From the NCBI RefSeq assembly GCF_051348905.1, contig NC_135232.1, positions 790,242,775 to 790,306,774 on the forward strand: a stretch of 64,000 bases of DNA. Direction: 5' to 3'. Below, piece by piece: positions 57,396-64,000 of the stretch. A program made the translations under genes and the position numbers. The first letter of the stretch is position 1. Each line of letters starts with the position of its first letter. The notes under the pieces were generated by a model. The model saw only the letters and a program-made list of their open reading frames with translations. It was not told the origin of the DNA and ran no database searches. The DNA comes from Ranitomeya variabilis (Eukaryota; Chordata; Amphibia; Anura; Dendrobatidae).

Positions 57396-58350
57396 CCCCT
57401 TAAGCCCCAAGGGTGGTTTGCACGTTACTGACCGGGCCAATTTTTACAATTCTGACCATGGTCCATTTATGTGGTTACAACTCTGGAACTCTTCAACGGA
57501 TCCTGATGATTCTGACATTGTTTTCTCATGGCATATTGTACTTCATGATAGTTGTAAAATTTCTTCAATAAGACTTGCATTTATTTGTGAAAAAAATGGA
57601 AATTTTGCGAAAATTTTGAAAATTTTGCAATTTTCCAACTTTTTATTTTTATGCCCTTAAATCACAGAGATATATCACACAAAATACTTAATAAGTAACT
57701 TTTTCCACATGTCTACTTTACATCAGCACAATTTTGGAAACAAAATTAGGGAGTTATAAGGGTTAAAAGTTGACCAGCAATTTCTCATTTTTACAACACC
57801 ATTTTTTTTAGGGACCACATCACATTTGAAGTCATTTTGAGGAGTCTATATGATAGAAAATAACCAAGTGTAACACCATTCTAAATACTGCACCCTTCAA
57901 GGTGCTCAAACCCACATTCAAGAAGTTTATTAACCCTTCTGGTGCTTCACAGGAATTTTTGGAATGTTTAAAAAAAATGAACATTTTTTTTTCACAAAAA
58001 ATTTACTTCAGCTCCAATTTGTTTTATTTTGCCAAGGGTAACAGGAGAAAATGGACCCCAAAAGTTGTTGTACAATTTGTCCTGTGTGCCCGGTACCCCA
58101 TTTGTGGAGGTAAACTACTGTTTGGGCACATGGCAGAGCTCGGAAGGGAAGGAGCGCCATTTGACTTTTCAATGCAAAATTGGCTGGAATTGAGATGGGA
58201 CTCCATGTTGCGTTTGGAGAGCCACTAATGTGCCTAAACATTGAAACCCCCCCACAAGTGACACCATTTTGGAAAGTAGACCCACTAAGGATCTTATCTA
58301 GACGTGTTGTGAGAGCTTTCAACCCCCAAGTGTTTCACTACAGTTTATGG
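57396..58350 (+). mobile_element. TTAA element fragment, same family as 48656-52082
   Basis: Begins after TTAA with CCCCTTAAGCCCC and runs in the opposite direction to the larger copy. It contains one 385-bp repeat unit and no TTAGGG-like tract. The far end is lost where it meets unrelated sequence at about 58350. It provides the empty site that defines the Harbinger insertion at 50787. Confidence 0.75.
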
Positions 58351-59573
58351 AGAAAAAATGGTGTGCACTAGGAATAAAAGATTGCGAGGTGCTGGTGTAG
58401 AGGACTGAATCGTCCTAATACATTAGAGATAAATTTAGTACACCGCATACTCTAGGGATATATTTTGTGACAAACTCAAAATTTATTAAAGTGCTACAGA
58501 TCTATTATTCAACAATGCAGTAGGCGACCAGAAGTCAAACTGACAACGTTTCGACTCTTCCCGAGTCTTTATCATGTGGTCGCTGGAAAAGACAAAATAT
58601 ATATAAGCAACACCACAGAGAAGTACACATTATGCTCCGTATTGTAGCACACATAAAGCCCGAAAAGAAGGAGAAATATATACAAATATATACATAACAT
58701 AGCATACACTAGATATTACAAACAATCTCTGAATGGAAGGAAGATTATAACAGGTAAGGACATGGTCTATTGCAGGTCTACGATATACTTGGATAATTAG
58801 AGGGCGAGGGACCCAAGAAGATGCCACGGTGAGAGAGAATGAGATCACTGTTACATGACCATAAAGGCGATTTACCTTAGCAAGGTGAATAAAAGTATAG
58901 CATAAATAGTATCCTTGAAGTGTATAGAATATCTGTAAGGCATAGAGAGTGTTAATAGGGACTGTCAATAAAGTGCCACCCTAGTCTCAAAGCTGAAGGG
59001 AGTTTACCTTGTACCATATGCTAATAGTATGTGGATTGCCTTGTCTTGTTGTGCCGCAGGTGAAATCTGTTTTGGATACATGGGGTTAGGGTATAAACAG
59101 AATAAAATGCAGGTAGAGAGGCATACTAGGCAGTGGTATAGGATATTACCTGGCAGTGCTGGTGAGCAGATGGCGTTTCCGTAATGGGAATATATAGAGA
59201 GTTTCTGTAGGGGAATGTAGCGTGTTAGCCAGGCTGACGATAGCATGTCATACCTCAGAGTAAATGCATATGTCCGGAGTGTATGTAATCCAGGACGGAG
59301 GACCGCATGTGCAGTGGTGGGTCAGGGGATAACCTGGCTGGTATTGGGTATAAGCGGCTCTCCTGCGCCTTGCTGAGTTGGCCTTGCGCTGGCGTGTACT
59401 CCGGAGGACAGAGAATGAACTTCAATACAATATTGCGGCCAGCATGCAGCCAGCGGGTAAGGAAAGGGTTAATCAAACACCCGAAAACCCCGCCCATATG
59501 ACCCAAAACTGGTCCCGCCAAATTCAGGTGACAGGTTCCCTTTAAGCACCAAATTGGCTCTGTCACTAAGGGG
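58351..59573. other. Unassigned repeat sequence with a decayed hammerhead
   Basis: No coding capacity was recognised. The first part contains a decayed hammerhead motif on the minus strand. The last part ends TCACTAAGGGG before TTAA, a terminus of the TTAACCCCTTAGTGACAGAGCC type, so at least two elements are joined here. The intervening sequence is AT-rich. Confidence 0.5.
58524..58577 (-). ncRNA. Decayed hammerhead ribozyme motif
   Basis: On the minus strand, GCGACCA and TGGTCGC form a 7-bp outer stem, and GACTC and GAGTC form stem II followed by GAAAC and a GTC cleavage triplet. The catalytic core reads ATGATAA where CTGATGA is expected, so two essential bases are changed and activity is unlikely. 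Confidence 0.45.
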
Positions 59574-60191
59574 TTAAAAGTCTTTTTGGTATGTGTCTGC
59601 TTCTCTATTGTCTGGATTTGGGGTTTCTAGGTATTTTTGGCTGATTTGTCAACTACAGCTTAACAAAATGAAAATTTGGAGAAAGCATACCCCAGTCCAT
59701 CCATAGATTGATGATATGCTTTTTGGTATGAATTTTATGTCATTATGCAAAACGTGGACATTCTTTGGCTAAAAAGTGGCAAAACAGGTTTAAAGATGAG
59801 AACAGAGTGATATCAGCTGCCTTGTCCTCATAAACACTTTCTGCTTCGCTAACGAGATCACTGAAATCATGTAAGCAGGTAATTTTTGGAGAGCTAAAAT
59901 TCAGTGGAAATGAGTTTTTTGTGATTAAGTTTATTTTTATGGTAAGAAATTAGTTTACACTTTTGGGCAATTAATCTGATCTCTTTTCATAATAATCTAG
60001 AGTTAACACAAATTACCACTAATCATCTGATCTCTTTTCATAATAATCTAGAGTTCACACAAATTACCACTAATCATCTGATCTCTTTTCATAATAATCT
60101 AGAGTTAACACAAATTACCACTATAAAATCTGAAGCAGTAAACTTTGTGAAAGCCAAATTGTGTATCAGTCTGAAAACTTTTGGCCATTAA
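59574..60191 (+). repeat. Decayed tRNA-satellite unit without tRNA gene
   Basis: Includes the extra segment of about 165 bp near 59600-59750 and three tandem copies of a roughly 53-bp stretch ending in ACAAATTACCACTA (59990-60122). Core units have one copy of that stretch. Confidence 0.88.
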
Positions 60192-60326
60192 CCCCTTTCT
60201 GACCTCGGACGGGATAGTACGTCCGAGGTCAGATACCCCGCTTTGATGCAGGGCTTCTGCGGTGAGCCCGCATCAAAGCCGGGACATGTCAGCTGTTTTA
60301 AACAGCTGACATGTGCCCGCTATTAA

Positions 60327-61128
60327 CCCTCCGTCAGGGGCAACTGATCTGACATGCGCAGCTCACTTAGTTTCATTTCTCTATTTTCAGTGGTTTGTCT
60401 GGGAAACACCCTCCTCCCAGTACCTTCCTACCTTTAAAGGCTGTGTGAAACCAGAGAAGCCTCTAGTGCTGCAGAGCTGCAGGAGATCAGATATCAGTGT
60501 TTTGGCTTCTCAGGCTCATTGCCCCTGAACGCGTCACACCTTTGACGGTTAGAATTTCCTGTTTTTATTCATCCCAATTGTTTTTTTAGCTTGTTTTATG
60601 ACTAGCTAGTGCTACATTTGTGGATTTGTCATAGAAGGTTTTGTTAGAAATAACAGTGTGCTTCTCAGGCACATTGCGCCCTAACACATATTCTCCCTCT
60701 TGCTTCAGCTTTCCTTCAGAAATGGCGAGGAGAATATTTGACTTGTCCAATGCCCTTCATGTTGAGCAAGTGCAAAATATACTGCTTGATGATGAGACAG
60801 ACCCCTTACAGCTAGAAGATTTAGGGGAAGAAAGTGACTGATTCAGAAGATGATGTGGAAGAATGTCCAGATGTGTCTGATACAGATCAAGATGGAGAGA
60901 GTGAGGAGGATGCTCAAGACATAGAAACATATTACTTTTCTGGTTATTAAACATTTTTTTCCACCTGATTATGTGTATTCTCATTTATTACATTCCTATT
61001 AAGGTAACTGATCACTTTCAGAGCATTGAAATTTTTAAAAAAGGAAAATATAGCCAATTTTCTAGCCTGTGCCGGACAGGCGCAATACCCCTAAACTCGT
61101 TATGAAACATATTGCCCCTGACGGAGTG
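60327..61128 (+). mobile_element. piggyBac-like non-autonomous element
   Basis: 802 bp between two TTAA sites. The ends CCCTCCGTCAGGGGCAA and the complement of TTGCCCCTGACGGAGTG match at 16 of 17 positions. TTAA targets and termini beginning CCC are typical of piggyBac. It carries only a short acidic reading frame, with no DDE catalytic domain. Confidence 0.7.
60722..60950 (+). pseudogene. Acidic N-terminal fragment, piggyBac-like
   Basis: Starts MARRIFDLSNALHVEQVQNI and continues through an Asp/Glu-rich stretch. A frame change is needed near 60838 (stop TGA) to go on to VTDSEDDVEECPDVSDTD and end at the TAA at 60948-60950. Acidic N-termini of this kind are common in piggyBac transposases, and its place inside a TTAA-flanked element supports that. 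Without the catalytic region the assignment remains tentative. Confidence 0.5.
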
Positions 61129-62173
61129 TTAACTAGTTAAATGCCGCTGTCAAACGCTGACAGCAGCATTTAACCGGCGCTTCCGGCTGGGCAGCCGGAA
61201 ATGAGCGCGTCGCTGACCCCCGACACATGATCGGGGGTCAGCGATGCTTCTGCAGAGTAACTATAGAGGTCCAGGACCCTGTGGTCGGCGCTCATAGCAC
61301 ACCTGCATTTCTGATCTGATGATCGCTGCTATGTAGCAGAGGCGATCAAGTTGTGCTAGCTTCTAGCCTCCCATGGAGGCTATTGAAGCATGGCAAAACT
61401 AAAAAAAAAAAGTTAAAAAAAATGTGAAAAAAATAAACAAATATAAAAGTTTAAATCACCCCCCTTTCGCCCCATTCAAAATAAATTTAAAAAAAATCAA
61501 ACCTACACATATTTGGTATCGCCGCGTTCAGAATCGCCCGATCTATCAATAAAAAAAAGCATTAACAGCGTAGCGAGAAAAAAATTTGAAACGCCAGAAT
61601 TAAGTTTATTTGGTCGCCGCGACATTGCATTAAAATGCAATAACGGGCGATCAAAAGAACGTATCTGCAAGAAATTTGTATCATTAAAAATGCCAGCTCG
61701 GCACGCAAAAAATAAGCCCTCAACTGACCCCAGGTCATGAAAAATGGAGACACTACGGGTATCGGAAAATGGCGCAATTATTATTTTTTTTAGACAAAGT
61801 TTTGAAATTTTTTTGCGCCACTTAGAAAAAAAATAACTTAGTCATGTTTGGTGTCTATGAACTCATAATGACCTGGAAAATCATAGTGGCAGGTCAGTTT
61901 TAGCATTTAGTGAACCTAGCAAAAAAGCCAAACAAAAAACAAGTGTGGGATTGCACTTTTTTTGCAATTTCACTGCACTTGGAATTTTTTTCCCATTTTC
62001 TAGTACACGACATGCTAAAACCAATGATGTCGTTCAAAAGTACAACTTGTTTCGCAAAAAATAAGCACTCACATGGCCATATTAACAGAAAAATAAAAAA
62101 GTTATGGCTCTGGGAAGGAGGGGAGCGAAAAAACGAAAACGGAAAAACGGAAAATTCCAAGGTCATGAAGGGG

Positions 62174-62690
62174 CTAATGTACAGTCCTAGATATTTTTAG
62201 AAAAACTGCAAAAGGAAAAAATGAGGAAAGGAAAAACTTCTAAAGAAAAGTATAGCTGACTGCTAAAAATCAGGATATCTAGCAGGAGCACTCCAGAAAA
62301 TTTCCCAGCATTTACTTGGACTAAAACAAATGTTCTCTGATAATTTTAGCCATATGATAAGACTATTTCCTTTGTTTTGACTAATATCCTTTCCAAACCA
62401 GTGTCCCATTAGCGTACAACGAAACTGATGTTCCAAGCCATTTTTCTAGGCTTAAGTTCCTAAGGGTCAGTGGCTACTGCATTGAAGCTGTAGAAAGTAA
62501 AAAAGATCAAAGATTGAGAGTTAGAAACCAATAAAATCAACCCCTTTTGTGGTCTTGCATACATTACTGTGCCACATTTTACCAACAGGGAACTCTGTTA
62601 GTAATTTATAATGAACTCCTGGCATGTAAGACTAAAAAAGTGCATGTAATGAGATTTAATATGAAATAGATTTCTCTCTTTTACAACATT
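62174..62690 (+). repeat. tRNA-satellite fragment, last in the window
   Basis: Satellite sequence from TAATGTACAGTCC to just upstream of where the tRNA gene would lie. The next insertion removes the tRNA position. Confidence 0.88.
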
Positions 62691-63000
62691 TAGGCTATGT
62701 GCACACATAGGAAATGTGGTGCAGAATTTTCTGCACTAAATCTGCATCTCCTGGCAGAATCCGCAGGTGCGTTTTTTATGCGTTTTTAGTGCGTTTTTTG
62801 TGCAGATTTTACCACTGCAGATTTCTATTAATGGAGGGGTGCAGAAACGCTGCAGAAACGCGCAAAAGAAGTGACATGCACTTCTTTGAAATTTGCAGCG
62901 TTTCTGCGCAGGTTTTTCTGCACCATGTGCACAACTTTTTTTTTTTCACATTGATTTACATTGTACTGTACATCACAGTTGAAAAAAGTGTACAGTTTTA
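62691..63000. mobile_element. MITE fragment with GGCTATGTGCACAC terminus
   Basis: Starts TAGGCTATGTGCACAC and contains repeated GCGTTTTT and inverted GCAGAAACGC / GCGTTTCTGC motifs. A second GTGCACA near 62927 may be the remains of the opposite end. No gene. The superfamily is not clear; a hAT-type MITE is possible. Confidence 0.45.
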
Positions 63001-63273
63001 ACCCACAGGCATTAAAGACATATATATATGTATATATAAAGTAAAAAAATATACTAATAATATATACGAGTGGAATATAACTAATACAAAGGAATGAGTG
63101 GCAAACCACTCGGGATAAGTAGCAACCAACAACAAGAAAGAACCAAGGATAAAAATAATCTATCAATAAGGACAAGATAGTGTATAAAAGGTGCCTTTAT
63201 TTAAATATATATGGCAATGGCACTAACACAGTGCCTGTACTTGGAGACAAAGAATATATAAAAAATAAATAAA

Positions 63274-63276
<3 letters not shown>

Positions 63277-63312
<36 letters not shown>
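63277..63312. repeat. (TA)n microsatellite
   Basis: About 18 perfect TA repeats. Confidence 0.95.
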
Positions 63313-63315
<3 letters not shown>

Positions 63316-63915
63316 AAGGACAGAATGTATACAATTAGAGTAGACCTTAGCGTGAGACATGCACTGACCCAATACAAATATAGCTATCCAAATATGCACC
63401 AATATACATATAAAAAGAAAAAGAATACTGATTAAATATGTGCAACCACGCAAAGAAAAAAGTGCATAGTGCCAAGCAGAATATGGATACAAACGTAATC
63501 ACATATCCACAATGGTATATCCTGTGACCAAAAATAAATACATTGGTACAAACCTTTATAAAAAATTACCAAATGTGTGTAAATTTACAACACTGCAAAA
63601 CTGGTGAGTATAAGAAAAACCGTTCACAAAATAAAAATTAATGTAATGTGTAAAAAAAAATATATATATAAGGGCAGGAAATAAATAATGTGATAGGATA
63701 TACACCATTAAGGTGATAACGTGACCAATACAAAAAATTATTATTATAACATATAAGGTGCACAGTATAGCTGGATATGCCTAGGTGCGTTACACATACC
63801 AAAAGAGATTCAAAAGCCGTGCATCAATATGCACTGTTGATGTGTCATAGAAAGGTAATGTATGCGGAAAATCAATGATAATACCTGGAAAAGTCCGTCC
63901 CTCCAAGATATAGGG

Positions 63916-63959
63916 CACCCCGACGCGCGTTTCGGACGCTAATCCTTCGTCAGGGGGTG
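63916..63959 (-). ncRNA. Minimal hammerhead ribozyme, complete by motif
   Basis: Read on minus: CACCCC (stem I), core CTGACGA, an extra A, GGAT-TAGC-GTCC (stem II), GAA, the palindrome ACGCGCGT (stem III), C as the cleavage-site base, then GGGGTG, which pairs perfectly with CACCCC. Only 44 nt long. Core bases and the GTC cleavage triplet are all as expected for a type I hammerhead with the tiny stem III seen in Penelope-linked examples. Confidence 0.75.
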
Positions 63960-64000
63960 ATGTATCTATGGAACCGGAGGGGTTTAAATACCTGATATCA

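Larger units (their letters stand above)
60192..62173. mobile_element. TTAA MITE with a nested piggyBac-like element
   Basis: The left end follows TTAA with CCCCTTTCTGACCTCGG. The right end reads GGTCATGAAGGGG before CTAA, a once-mutated TTAA. The satellite reads straight across the site (GGCCA-TTAA-TGTACAG), confirming insertion with TTAA duplication. Left and right GC-rich inverted repeats enclose an A-rich interior with GGTATCGCCGCGTTCAGAAT and GGTCGCCGCGACATTGCAT segments. No intact gene is present. Confidence 0.8.
63001..64000 (-). other. AT-rich retroelement-like sequence ending in a hammerhead
   Basis: No protein-coding gene was recognised. The strand is given from the hammerhead near the right end, which reads on minus. 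Small TA-rich tracts are scattered throughout. By family knowledge this could be the terminal part of a Penelope-like element continuing beyond the window. Confidence 0.4.

Overview
This window looks like repeat-rich nuclear DNA of a large-genome vertebrate, most likely a frog or toad. That assignment is an inference from the families present: BED-finger hAT elements, TTAA-flanked MITEs starting TTAACCCCTT, Harbinger MITEs, vertebrate chromoviruses, Tc1/mariner, and small hammerhead ribozymes of the Penelope type. I found no convincing single-copy host protein gene. The only host-type genes are tRNAs.

Layout. Positions 1-21248 are a tandem array with a unit of about 1.41 kb. Each unit carries one intron-containing tRNA-Arg(TCT) gene on the plus strand. 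Some copies look intact, some carry damaging base changes, and three lack the 3' acceptor arm. A Harbinger-like MITE replaces part of one unit (5579-6844). Units become more diverged after about 18 kb, and scattered decayed units continue to 62.7 kb, so the right part of the window is the old edge of the array.

At 21249 a hAT transposon is inserted inside the 5' end of one tRNA gene, with a perfect 8-bp target duplication (GCTCTGTG) and matching terminal repeats. Its other end is at 47980, so the insertion spans 26.7 kb. It holds a TATA promoter, a 138-bp minisatellite, a broken BED-finger hAT transposase gene, a second palindromic hAT nested in that gene, a 120-bp satellite in strict phase, a 109-bp satellite, and stray transposase fragments. 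Two young Ty3/gypsy chromoviruses of opposite orientation sit 58 bp apart inside the 109-bp satellite.

From 47981 to 64000, decayed tRNA-satellite units alternate with insertions: a TTAA-flanked element with TTAGGG-like and 385-bp internal repeats and a nested Harbinger MITE, TTAA MITEs, a Tc1 element with about 200-bp terminal repeats and an internally deleted transposase, a piggyBac-like element with an acidic N-terminal fragment, and retroelement-like sequence with three hammerhead ribozyme motifs (two well formed, one decayed).

Nothing here forms a pathway. The window records how a tRNA satellite grows, diverges at its edge and becomes a landing site for nested elements. The points most worth following are the tRNA-Arg satellite itself, the very large satellite-bearing hAT inserted in a tRNA gene, and the compact hammerhead ribozymes.
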